A stretch of 9,530 nt of DNA from an uncultured Clostridia bacterium (GTDB lineage: Bacteria > Bacillota > Clostridia > Oscillospirales > Ruminococcaceae): NCBI GenBank assembly GCA_947427325.1, contig CANEHP010000082.1:1-9530 (forward strand). Reading direction: 5' to 3'. The translations under genes were made by a program, and so were the position numbers. Below the pieces are notes generated by a model. That model searched no databases, had not been told where the DNA came from, and worked only from the letters and a program-made list of their open reading frames with translations. The stretch's first letter is position 1. Each line of letters starts with the position of its first letter. Below are positions 1 to 6,704 of the stretch, piece after piece.

Positions 1-70
1 CAGACTGCGGAAAGAGGAAAATATTATTTTAATGTCTGAGAACATTTTATCTTTTTAAAAGCATCGAATT

Positions 71-97
71 TTGCCCTGCATAATTCCTTTTTATAAT
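71..97 (+). promoter_or_regulatory. Possible promoter of the small membrane protein gene
   Basis: A perfect TATAAT lies at 92-97, with TTGCCC at 71-76 as a possible -35 box. The 15-bp spacing is short. The surroundings are very AT-rich, so alternative -10 boxes exist (for example TATAGT at 104-109). The rest of 1-123 shows no gene. Confidence 0.3.
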
Positions 98-123
98 TTT
101 TAATATAGTACAATCGAGGAAAA

Positions 124-495
124 ATGATAGTAAGAACAAAATACAGGCTTTATCAGTTTGTTATGGAATGGGTCACATTGGGGGCGGCGGTTTTATGGAT
201 AATTGCTGCTCTTATTTTACTGAATAATTACTGCGATCAGGAAAACGAAATTTTCAAAAGAAATCTGCTGCTGATGAGCATTATAATAGATGTTTTGGCT
301 TATTTGGGGTTTACCTGTATAAGCTTTCTTCCTCACGGCAATACGCTTATAAACAGTAAAAAATATCGGCAGGAGGACAAAAAATATCAGTACGGCAGAG
401 AAAGTGCTTTAAGAACCTTTGCGCTGATTGCAAAATTGGTTCTTATCTGCATTTGCGTATTTATGGGAGTTTATAAGTATATATTTTTATCCTGA
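124..495 (+). CDS. Small integral membrane protein, three predicted helices, function unknown
   Basis: This is a 123-residue protein with three hydrophobic stretches long enough to cross the membrane, at about residues 13-34, 48-69 and 98-122. A charged, lysine- and glutamate-rich loop (about 78-97) lies between the second and third. There is no signal-peptide cleavage site and no catalytic motif that I recognise. The tail, a polar loop with ENA/YGRESALR-like sequence followed by a last helix ending in YKYI, recalls the C-terminal part of DUF1648-type small membrane proteins. That is a weak resemblance only. The ATG follows GAGGA at 116-120 with a short 3-nt spacer, and no better start is visible. 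The gene is 75 bp upstream of the decarboxylase start with no terminator between, so the two could share a transcript. Confidence 0.7.
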   Translation: MIVRTKYRLYQFVMEWVTLGAAVLWIIAALILLNNYCDQENEIFKRNLLLMSIIIDVLAYLGFTCISFLPHGNTLINSKKYRQEDKKYQYGRESALRTFALIAKLVLICICVFMGVYKYIFLS

Positions 496-517
496 CAGAA
501 AAATTGAAAAAATATGA

Positions 518-556
518 AAAAATATGAAAGAAAAATATGAAAGAAAAATATGAAAG
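518..556 (+). repeat. Three exact 13-bp tandem repeats before the decarboxylase gene
   Basis: The unit AAAAATATGAAAG occurs exactly at 518-530, 531-543 and 544-556, and a partial copy precedes it at about 508-519. Each unit contains an ATG (524, 537, 550). Since 13 is not a multiple of three, the three ATGs lie in three different frames. Only the last is in frame with the downstream gene. The last unit runs into the likely ribosome binding site. Confidence 0.9.
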
Positions 557-560
557 AAGG
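556..560 (+). promoter_or_regulatory. Ribosome binding site deciding the decarboxylase start
   Basis: GAAGG at 556-560 is 10 nt from the ATG at 571. The in-frame ATG at 550 lies inside the tandem repeat and has only an A-rich, poorly matched sequence before it. This favours the start at 571. Confidence 0.6.
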
Positions 561-570
561 AACAAGAGGA

Positions 571-1836
571 ATGGAAAAGAAATCCTTTATTACCAAAGAA
601 AAAATTGAGGAGATAGCAAAAGAGTACCCCACGCCCTTTCATATTTATGACGAGCAGGGTATCAGAGAAAACGCCCGAAGGCTTAAAGCCGCCTTTTCCT
701 GGAACAAGGGCTTTCGTGAATATTTTGCGGTAAAAGCCACGCCAAACCCTTTTATTATGGAAATACTTATGGAGGAGGGCTGCGGCTTCGACTGCTCCTC
801 ATACACCGAGCTTATGCTTTCCGACAGAGTGGGAGCGAAGGGGGAGGACATTATGTTCAGCTCCAACGCCACTCCCGACGAGGATTTTCTGTTAGCAAGA
901 AAGTTAGGCGTACAAATTAACCTTGATGATTTTACTCACATAGCTGTACTCGACAAGCTTTGTGGTATTCCCGAAACCATAAGCTGCCGCTATAATCCCG
1001 GCGGAGAGTTTAAAACCTCTGAAACGGGCAATGTTATGGATACTCCCAAGGACGCAAAGTACGGCTTTACCCATGACCAGATTATCGAAGGCTACAAGAT
1101 ATTAAAGGACAAGGGCGCAAAGCGGTTCGGTATGCACGCCTTTCTTGCCAGCAATACTCTTACAAACGACTACTACCCTGTGTTAGCGGAGATAATGTTC
1201 AAAACCGCCGTTGAAATTAAGGAAAAAACGGGCGTTTCCTTAAGCTTTATCAATCTTTCGGGCGGTATCGGCGTAGCCTATCGCCCCGATCAGCCCTCCA
1301 ACGATATTGCGGTTATAGGAAAGAAGGTTGAGGAGGTTTACAACAGGATTTTAGTTCCCGCCGGGCTGGGCAATACGGCAATTTATACAGAGCTTGGACG
1401 CTTTATGCTTGCTCCCTACGGTCACTTGGTTGCAAGGGCTATTCGCGAAAAGCATATTTATAAGGAATACATAGGACTTGACGCCTGCGCCGCTAACCTT
1501 ATGCGCCCCGCAATTTACGGAGCATATCACCATATAACCGTTGCGGGAAAGGAAAATCAGCCATGCAACTATAAATATGATATTACAGGCGGTCTTTGCG
1601 AAAACTGTGATAAATTTGCGGTAGACAGACTGCTGCCTAAAATTGATATGGGAGATTACATAATTATTCACGATACGGGCGCTCACGGCTTTTCTATGGG
1701 CTATAACTATAACGGTAAGCTCAGAAGTGCGGAAATTCTTTTAAAGTCTGACGGAAGCTTTAAGCTGATACGTAGAGCGGAAAAACCGCAGGATTATTTT
1801 GCGACATTTGATTTTGATGAGAAATATAAGTTTTGA
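571..1836 (+). CDS. lysA: Diaminopimelate decarboxylase-like PLP enzyme (divergent)
   Basis: This 421-residue enzyme is a fold-type III PLP decarboxylase: an alanine-racemase-like barrel followed by a C-terminal beta domain. In the lysine pathway such enzymes convert meso-diaminopimelate to L-lysine and CO2 in the cytosol. The PLP-binding lysine is K55 in YFAVKATPNP. A glycine-rich SGG (230-232) should hold the PLP phosphate, and ELGR (E274) takes the place of the usual EPGR. C343 and D347 in CENCD match the C-E-x-x-D motif that completes the partner subunit's active site. Several signature residues differ from standard LysA: GMHAFLASN around H189 replaces the HIGSQ type, and GAHG (370-373) replaces GAYG. 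The length fits the family. A longer start at ATG 550 adds seven residues but lacks a good binding site. Decarboxylase class is near certain. The exact substrate is inferred, and a related D- or L-amino-acid decarboxylase is possible. Confidence 0.85.
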   Translation: MEKKSFITKEKIEEIAKEYPTPFHIYDEQGIRENARRLKAAFSWNKGFREYFAVKATPNPFIMEILMEEGCGFDCSSYTELMLSDRVGAKGEDIMFSSNATPDEDFLLARKLGVQINLDDFTHIAVLDKLCGIPETISCRYNPGGEFKTSETGNVMDTPKDAKYGFTHDQIIEGYKILKDKGAKRFGMHAFLASNTLTNDYYPVLAEIMFKTAVEIKEKTGVSLSFINLSGGIGVAYRPDQPSNDIAVIGKKVEEVYNRILVPAGLGNTAIYTELGRFMLAPYGHLVARAIREKHIYKEYIGLDACAANLMRPAIYGAYHHITVAGKENQPCNYKYDITGGLCENCDKFAVDRLLPKIDMGDYIIIHDTGAHGFSMGYNYNGKLRSAEILLKSDGSFKLIRRAEKPQDYFATFDFDEKYKF

Positions 1837-1863
1837 ATAATAAGCCTTTGCTTAACATATTTG

Positions 1864-1870
1864 AAGGTGA
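1864..1870 (+). promoter_or_regulatory. Ribosome binding site deciding the start of the AlkZ-related gene
   Basis: AAGGTGA lies 5 nt before the ATG at 1876. The in-frame TTG at 1861 has no binding site before it and itself overlaps this one, so 1876 is preferred. Confidence 0.75.
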
Positions 1871-1875
1871 GCTAT

Positions 1876-2565
1876 ATGGTAAAAAATTACTCTGAATTTT
1901 GCAAGGAGCTTTTAAAAAGCGGATTTTCTATGGGCGGCGGCAATGACAAGGGAATTTATGCGGTGATTCCTTTTGATTGGAAGCAAGCGCCGGATAATAC
2001 TCCTGTACGCTGGCATACGGGAGATCCCGATACCGATCCCTGGGAATGGAGAATAAGGGTTTTAAACGAGCGCAGCGATATAGCTTATGCAAAAGTGTTT
2101 TTTAAGTCAAGCGGATATATCGCTAAAAAATGGTATGCGGATTTTGTTTGTGTAAGGCGAAAAGGAAGGGATTATAAGGCTATTAAACTTGACGGAGAAA
2201 TAAGCGAATTTGCAGATAAGGTCTATGACGTAATTTCCCGCTATGACGGAATACCGTTACACGAAATTAAAACCTTAGGCGGCTTTTCCTCGGAGGACAA
2301 GACTGATTTTGACAAAGCTATTGTTGACCTTCAAATGAAAATGCTTATAACTATGTGCGGTGCAGCTCGTAAACGAAATAAGAAGGGCGAGGAGTACGGC
2401 TGGAACAGTACGGTATTATGCACCACAGAGGGATTTTGGCAGGACGAGGTTGAAAAGGCTGCAAAGCTTGATCCCAATGAGAGCTATGAGAGGATAAGAA
2501 AGCAGATTTTAAAGCTTAATCCCGCTGCCGATGAGAAGAAGATAAAGAAGTTTATTTTAGGATAA
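1876..2565 (+). CDS. AlkZ-related protein (winged-helix DNA-glycosylase-like), role uncertain
   Basis: This 229-residue soluble protein has no signal peptide or membrane helix. Its most striking segment is WHTGDPDTDPWEWR at residues 46-59. Next come KVFF/GYI and a WYADFVCVRR stretch (86-95), then PLHEIKTLGGFS (127-138) and a helix FDKAIVDLQMKMLITMCG (145-162). From memory, this pattern matches small Firmicutes proteins annotated as AlkZ-related. They are distantly similar to the HTH_42 family of AlkZ/YcaQ glycosylases, which unhook interstrand DNA crosslinks. The length of about 220-230 is much shorter than true AlkZ (about 380-400 residues), so glycosylase activity cannot be assumed. The gene starts 39 bp after the decarboxylase stop and is followed at once by a terminator, so it is probably the last gene of that transcript. 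The coding call is firm; the family call is moderate. Confidence 0.7.
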   Translation: MVKNYSEFCKELLKSGFSMGGGNDKGIYAVIPFDWKQAPDNTPVRWHTGDPDTDPWEWRIRVLNERSDIAYAKVFFKSSGYIAKKWYADFVCVRRKGRDYKAIKLDGEISEFADKVYDVISRYDGIPLHEIKTLGGFSSEDKTDFDKAIVDLQMKMLITMCGAARKRNKKGEEYGWNSTVLCTTEGFWQDEVEKAAKLDPNESYERIRKQILKLNPAADEKKIKKFILG

Positions 2566-2570
2566 AATTA

Positions 2571-2607
2571 AAAGATCCTGTGCTTTAAAATCAGCGCAGG
2601 ATTTTTT
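2571..2607 (+). terminator. Intrinsic terminator after the AlkZ-related gene
   Basis: ATCCTGTGCT at 2575-2584 pairs with AGCGCAGGAT at 2593-2602 (10 bp, one G-T pair) around an 8-nt loop. A run of six T follows the stem, and AAAG before it can extend pairing into the T-run. It ends the left transcription unit and separates it from the fructose operon. From here to about 2773 the sequence is AT-rich, and I see no gene or clear signal in it. Confidence 0.9.
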
Positions 2608-2773
2608 ATTTTTCTTTTTTTACAAGTCCTTTAGAAACAGTATTAAAATGCACTCGCTATTAAATTTCAAATTCAGTCACCCTCTGTATACAAGTTTAAA
2701 CATATGGGCAGTTTGCTTGTTGAAAATTAACAAAATACAAGCTGACTATTTATAAATTTATCCAAATGTGATT

Positions 2774-2793
2774 GATTTTGAAATATTTTGAAA
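2774..2793 (+). promoter_or_regulatory. Candidate FruR operator: tandem ATTTTGAAA repeats
   Basis: Two adjacent 10-bp units, 2774-2783 and 2784-2793, share ATTTTGAAA exactly. They end 8 bp upstream of the -35 box. The core ATTTTGA recurs inverted as TCAAAAT at 2845-2851, just past the expected transcription start. DeoR-family repressors often bind repeated sites around their own promoter, so this could be the autoregulatory operator. The AT-rich background weakens the case. Confidence 0.4.
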
Positions 2794-2801
2794 GATTTCT
2801 G

Positions 2802-2830
2802 TTGACTTTTTCAGTATGAAGTGATATTAT
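2802..2830 (+). promoter_or_regulatory. Promoter of the fructose operon
   Basis: TTGACT (2802-2807) and TATTAT (2825-2830) are separated by exactly 17 bp, a near-consensus sigma-A/sigma-70 promoter. Transcription should begin near 2837, about 50 nt before the fruR start codon. It is the best promoter in the window and probably drives fruR, fruK, fruA and ptsH, perhaps also ptsI. Confidence 0.8.
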
Positions 2831-2870
2831 ACAATCAGAATAAGTCAAAATATTGCAAAATCTGCCACGG

Positions 2871-2878
2871 AAGGAGGT
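2871..2878 (+). promoter_or_regulatory. Ribosome binding site deciding the fruR start
   Basis: AAGGAGGT lies 7 nt before the ATG at 2886. The longer in-frame TTG at 2853 would place this site inside the gene and has no binding site of its own. Confidence 0.85.
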
Positions 2879-2885
2879 TAGTGAA

Positions 2886-3632
2886 ATGCTTACCGAGGAA
2901 CGTCATGGGAAAATACTTGAGATGGTTAATGAAAAAAGACTGGTGGAATTATCGGATCTGTGCGAACTGTTAAACGCATCCGAATCCACTGTCCGCAGGG
3001 ATTTGACCGTACTTGACGAAAGCGGACTTTTAACCAAGGTTCGAGGCGGCGCAATGTCATTAGCCGACAATTTCTCCTTAATCGAGCATAATGTGGAGGA
3101 GAAGGCGAATATGTTTGTGAATGAAAAAACCGCAATCGCCCGATATGCCGCATCGCTTATTGAGGACGAGGATTTTATCTTTATTGACGCAGGAACGACT
3201 ACCGAAAAAATGATAGAGTTCATTCCGCCAAAATCAGTCAAATTTGTTACAAATGCTTTTATAACCGCCAAAAAGTTAGCGCAGCACGGTTTTAAGGTGC
3301 TGATAACGCCGGGAGAGGTAAAAGCCTCCACAGAATCCATTGTGGGATCGGAAGCGGTAATTGCTTTGGAAGGATATAATTTCACCAAATGCTTTATTGG
3401 GGTTAACGGGATTTCCGTTAAAGGCGGCTTTTCCACGCCGGATAAGAGCGAGGCTAATGTTAAGCGTACGGCAATATCAAGAGGAAGGGAAGTCTATGTT
3501 TTAAGCGATCACTCAAAATTCGGAAAAATATCGGCAATAAAGTTTTCCGAGCTTAACAGGGCAAGCATAATTACCGACAAGCTTCCAAATAAAAAATATT
3601 TATCCGAAACAAATATAAAGGAGGTGCTGTAA
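2886..3632 (+). CDS. fruR: DeoR-family transcriptional regulator of the fructose operon
   Basis: This 248-residue protein has the full DeoR-family layout. An N-terminal winged helix-turn-helix (about residues 3-57) includes the signature around SESTVRRDLTVLDESGLL and KVRGGA. A sugar-phosphate-sensing domain follows, with DAGTTT at 101-106, TN at 122-123, GVNG at 172-175, FST-D at 182-186 and DHSKFG at 208-213. The length is typical. Family knowledge says such proteins repress sugar operons and are released by a phosphorylated sugar. Here fructose 1-phosphate, the substrate of the next gene, is the obvious candidate effector, by inference. The stop codon overlaps the fruK start (TAATG), which implies translational coupling. 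The start at ATG 2886 gives the canonical MLTEERHGKIL beginning. Confidence 0.93.
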   Translation: MLTEERHGKILEMVNEKRLVELSDLCELLNASESTVRRDLTVLDESGLLTKVRGGAMSLADNFSLIEHNVEEKANMFVNEKTAIARYAASLIEDEDFIFIDAGTTTEKMIEFIPPKSVKFVTNAFITAKKLAQHGFKVLITPGEVKASTESIVGSEAVIALEGYNFTKCFIGVNGISVKGGFSTPDKSEANVKRTAISRGREVYVLSDHSKFGKISAIKFSELNRASIITDKLPNKKYLSETNIKEVL

Positions 3633-4531
3633 TGGTTTATACTGTAACATTCAACCCTGCAATAGACTATGTGGTTCACCTTGATGAGCTTAAGACGGGA
3701 AAAGTCAACCGCACAAGCAGCGAACAAATGTACTGCGGCGGCAAGGGAATCAATGTTTCCATTGTTTTATCCGAGCTGGGGATTAAATCTGTGGCTTTAG
3801 GCTTTATTGCAGGCTTTACAGGAAGGGCAATTTCCGAAAAGGTGAAGGACATGGGGGTAAATACGGATTTTGTGGAGCTTAAGGAGGGCTGCTCACGAAT
3901 CAACATTAAGGTTAAATCCGCTGAGGAAACGGAAATAAACGGGCAAGGCCCGAGGGTAACCGATGAGGATATAGATAAGCTTTATGAAAAGCTAAATCGT
4001 ATTTCGGAGGGCGACGTCCTTGTGCTTGCGGGAAGTATCCCCTCCTCGCTTCCCGAGGATATTTACGAAAAAATTCTTGCAAGGCTGTCTCACAAAAAAA
4101 TCAAGGTCGTTGTAGACGCAACAAAGGATCTGCTGTTAAATGTGCTGAAATACAAGCCCTTTCTTATAAAACCAAACAATTACGAGTTGGGGGAAATGTT
4201 CGGAGTAGAGCTGAAAACAAACGAGGAAATCATTGCATACGCCAAAAAGCTCCAAGAAAAGGGGGCGGTAAACGTGCTTATTTCCATGGCAGGCGACGGT
4301 GCGATTCTTATTGATGAAAACGGAAAAGTTCACAGCTGCGGAGTGTGTAGGGGCGCTGTGAAAAATTCCGTAGGAGCGGGGGATTCTATGGTGGCGGGAT
4401 TTATTGCAGGCTCGGAAAGCGGAGATTATGAATATGCCTTAAAGCTCGGCACGGCTGCGGGAGGCGCAACCGCTTTTTCCGATGAGCTTGCAAAAAGGAA
4501 GGAAATCTTTGAACTGATAAAGCAGCTTTAG
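3632..4531 (+). CDS. fruK: 1-phosphofructokinase
   Basis: This cytosolic kinase phosphorylates fructose 1-phosphate to fructose 1,6-bisphosphate with ATP, linking PTS fructose uptake to glycolysis. The 299-residue protein has the PfkB (ribokinase-like) features of the FruK/LacC group. It starts VTFNPAIDYVV and carries GGKGINVS (36-43), which contacts the sugar phosphate. NGQGP (103-107), KPNNYEL (180-186) and the second PfkB signature with NSVGAGDS (245-252) follow; D251 is the expected catalytic base and GAG forms the anion hole. Length is normal. AAGGAGGTG at 3618-3626 precedes the ATG, whose A is the last base of the fruR stop. Location between a DeoR regulator and a fructose EII favours FruK over tagatose-6-phosphate kinase (LacC), its close relative. 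Confidence 0.94.
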   Translation: MVYTVTFNPAIDYVVHLDELKTGKVNRTSSEQMYCGGKGINVSIVLSELGIKSVALGFIAGFTGRAISEKVKDMGVNTDFVELKEGCSRINIKVKSAEETEINGQGPRVTDEDIDKLYEKLNRISEGDVLVLAGSIPSSLPEDIYEKILARLSHKKIKVVVDATKDLLLNVLKYKPFLIKPNNYELGEMFGVELKTNEEIIAYAKKLQEKGAVNVLISMAGDGAILIDENGKVHSCGVCRGAVKNSVGAGDSMVAGFIAGSESGDYEYALKLGTAAGGATAFSDELAKRKEIFELIKQL

Positions 4532-4578
4532 TCAAAAATCCCAAGTTCCCTTGTCTTTATGAGGAGGCAAGTGCTTTG

Positions 4579-4618
4579 TCAGGCTTTCGGCGGGAAGGAG
4601 TCTCCGTTGAAAACCTGA
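4579..4618 (+). other. Strong hairpin in the fruK-fruA spacer
   Basis: CAGGCTTTCGGCGGG at 4580-4594 pairs with TCTCCGTTGAAAACCTG at 4601-4617. This makes a stem of about 15 pairs with one C/A mismatch and three G-T pairs, and T4579-A4618 adds one more. No T-run follows, so it does not look like a standard terminator. It sits in a 178-bp spacer, long for this operon. It could be an mRNA processing or stabilising structure, or a dispersed palindromic repeat. A 19-codon ORF (4559-4618) crosses it but lacks a ribosome binding site. Confidence 0.6.
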
Positions 4619-4696
4619 GCGGCTTACTATCCGGATTTTCTTTAAATACGGAATATTGCCCCTTATTAAATAATCAACAGCTTCAAATTAGTTTAT

Positions 4697-4701
4697 GGAG
4701 G
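4697..4701 (+). promoter_or_regulatory. Ribosome binding site deciding the fruA start
   Basis: GGAGG lies 8 nt before the ATG at 4710. The in-frame ATG at 4695 overlaps this site and has none of its own, so the protein should begin MRITDLL. Confidence 0.8.
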
Positions 4702-4709
4702 AAAAAATC

Positions 4710-6659
4710 ATGCGTATTACGGACTTATTAAAAAAAGACAGCATAAGCCTTAACGCTTCTCCCAAAGACAAAGCGGAAGCAATAGATATGCTGGTGGATT
4801 TACAGGTTAAGGGCGGCTGCATTTCCGACAAGGAAGAGTATAAAAGAGGCATTATCGCCCGCGAGGAGCATGGCTCAACGGCAGTAGGAGAGGGCATTGC
4901 TATTCCTCATGCAAAAAATAAGGGCGTTAAAGCGCCCTCTCTTGCAGCTATGACAGTTCCCGGCGGAGTTGACTATGAGGCGCTTGACGACGAGCCCTCC
5001 AATCTTTTGTTTATGATTGCGGCTCCCGACGGCGGGGGAGATGTTCACCTTGACGTGCTTGCTAAGCTGATGACAATTTTAATGGACGAGGATTTCAGAG
5101 CCGATCTTCTTTCCGCAAAGGATAAGGATCAGTTCCTTAAAATTATTGACGATATGGAAAACGCAAAGTATCCCGATGAAGCTTCAGGCTCTTCACAGGA
5201 AAAATCCGAAGGCAAATCCGAAAGCACATCCGAAAGCAAATCCGATAACGGCGCAATAAGGGTTCTTGCGGTAACGGCCTGCCCCACGGGAATTGCACAT
5301 ACCTATATGGCTGCGGAAGCGCTCGAAAAGGCGGGCAAAAAGTTAGGAGTTTCCATTAAGGTTGAAACCAACGGTTCGGGCGGCGCAAAAAACGTCCTTA
5401 CAAAAAAGGAAATATCAGAGTGTGACGGAATTATCGTAGCTGCCGACAAAACAGTTGAAATGGAACGCTTTAACGGCAAAAGGGTGATAAAGACAAAGGT
5501 ATCCGACGGCATTAAAATACCCGAAGAGCTGATAAACAGAATCGAATCGGGCGACGTTCCCGTTTATCACGGCACAGGCGCAAAAACCGAGGAAGCCGCC
5601 GACAATGAAAGCTTTGGCAGAAAGCTGTATAAGCACCTTATGAACGGCGTTTCAAATATGCTGCCCTTTACTGTGGCAGGCGGTATCTTTATAGCCATTG
5701 CCTTTTTGATCGACACTATAGCAGGCGCTCCTCAGGACGCAAGCTTCGGATCGCATATTGCGGCGGCGGCGTTCTTTAAAAAAATGGGTGATTTTACCTT
5801 TGCTTTTATGATACCGATTCTGGCGGGCTTTATTGCACGCTCTATAGCTGACCGACCCGGTTTTCTCGTAGGCTTGGTGGGCGGTTATCTTGCAACCACA
5901 GGTTCGACCTTTGCAAATGTGGCGGGGGATATTCCCTCGGGATTTTTAGGCGGACTTCTTGCAGGCTTTGCAGGCGGATTTTTGATGCTGGCAGTTGAAA
6001 AGCTTTGCGACAAAATGCCAAAGGCGCTGAACGGAATCAAGCCTGTGCTTATTTATCCTTTGGTTGGACTTGGCTTGATCTCGGTTGTTATGTGTGCAGT
6101 AAATCCCTTTATGGGAATGATTAACGCAGGACTTTCCGATTTCCTCGAAGATATGGGCAGCACCAGCAAAATTCTTTTGGGCGCAGTACTCGGAGCTATG
6201 ATGTCCATTGATATGGGCGGTCCTTTCAACAAGGCGGCTTATGTATTCGGCACTGCGGCTATTGCATCAGGAAATTATGATATTATGGCAGCCGTAATGG
6301 TAGGCGGTATGGTTCCTCCCATAGCCATTGCGCTTTCAACCACCTTCTTTAAGAGCCGTTGGACAGAGGATGAGCGTAAAAGCGGTTTGGTAAACTACAT
6401 TATGGGGCTCAGCTTTATAACCGAGGGGGCAATTCCTTACGCCGCCTCCGATCCTATCAGAGTAATTCCTTCCTGTGCGGTGGGCGCAGCAGTGGCAGGC
6501 GCTCTTTCCATGGCATTCGGCTGTACGCTTATGGCTCCTCACGGCGGTATCTTCGTATTTGCGGTTGTGGGAAATTGGGCGATGTATCTCTTGTCACTTG
6601 CCATAGGTTCGGCAGTGGGAATGCTGCTTCTCACTTTGCTTAAAAAGAAAAAGTCGTAA
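4710..6659 (+). CDS. fruA: PTS fructose transporter, fused EIIABC
   Basis: This 649-residue membrane protein imports fructose and releases fructose 1-phosphate inside. The domains run A-B-C. EIIA (about 1-148) has REEHGSTAVGEGIAIPHAK, with H67 the residue phosphorylated by HPr. EIIB (about 183-280) has VTACPTGIAHTYMAAEAL, with C191 as the phosphocysteine. EIIC (about 303-645) is the hydrophobic channel, with several membrane helices and the SFITEGAIPYA motif (about 568-578) typical of the Fru family. A Lys/Ser/Glu-rich linker (about 158-181) joins A to B and is built from four 12-bp repeats. Length fits fused Gram-positive FruA proteins (about 620-650). Position after fruK supports fructose specificity; the EIIC alone would also allow related mannitol- or mannose-type substrates. 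Confidence 0.95.
   Translation: MRITDLLKKDSISLNASPKDKAEAIDMLVDLQVKGGCISDKEEYKRGIIAREEHGSTAVGEGIAIPHAKNKGVKAPSLAAMTVPGGVDYEALDDEPSNLLFMIAAPDGGGDVHLDVLAKLMTILMDEDFRADLLSAKDKDQFLKIIDDMENAKYPDEASGSSQEKSEGKSESTSESKSDNGAIRVLAVTACPTGIAHTYMAAEALEKAGKKLGVSIKVETNGSGGAKNVLTKKEISECDGIIVAADKTVEMERFNGKRVIKTKVSDGIKIPEELINRIESGDVPVYHGTGAKTEEAADNESFGRKLYKHLMNGVSNMLPFTVAGGIFIAIAFLIDTIAGAPQDASFGSHIAAAAFFKKMGDFTFAFMIPILAGFIARSIADRPGFLVGLVGGYLATTGSTFANVAGDIPSGFLGGLLAGFAGGFLMLAVEKLCDKMPKALNGIKPVLIYPLVGLGLISVVMCAVNPFMGMINAGLSDFLEDMGSTSKILLGAVLGAMMSIDMGGPFNKAAYVFGTAAIASGNYDIMAAVMVGGMVPPIAIALSTTFFKSRWTEDERKSGLVNYIMGLSFITEGAIPYAASDPIRVIPSCAVGAAVAGALSMAFGCTLMAPHGGIFVFAVVGNWAMYLLSLAIGSAVGMLLLTLLKKKKS
5202..5249 (+). repeat. 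Four in-frame 12-bp repeats coding the EIIA-EIIB linker
   Basis: Imperfect units at 5202-5213, 5214-5225, 5226-5237 and 5238-5249 (consensus AAATCCGAAAGC) encode KSEG, KSES, TSES and KSDN, residues 165-180 of FruA. They form a flexible polar linker. Loss or gain of a unit keeps the frame. Confidence 0.85.
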
Positions 6660-6704
6660 TAAAAATATGAAACAGCAACAAAATTTTTAAGGAGGTTTCT
6701 CATT

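Noticed and set aside
1..38. CAGAC/GTCTG inverted repeat at the left edge
   Set aside because: Only 5 bp with a 28-nt A/T-rich loop and no T-run; easily due to chance.
2903..3436. 177-codon ORF on the - strand within fruR
   Set aside because: It is a shadow frame: fruR on the + strand has complete DeoR-family motifs and a strong ribosome binding site.
4559..4618. 19-codon ORF (MRRQVLCQAF...) in the fruK-fruA spacer
   Set aside because: There is no ribosome binding site before its ATG, and it spans the strong hairpin, which explains the sequence better.
4618..4694. Possible separate promoter for fruA
   Set aside because: AT-rich stretches resemble -10 boxes, but no -35 box at suitable spacing is convincing.
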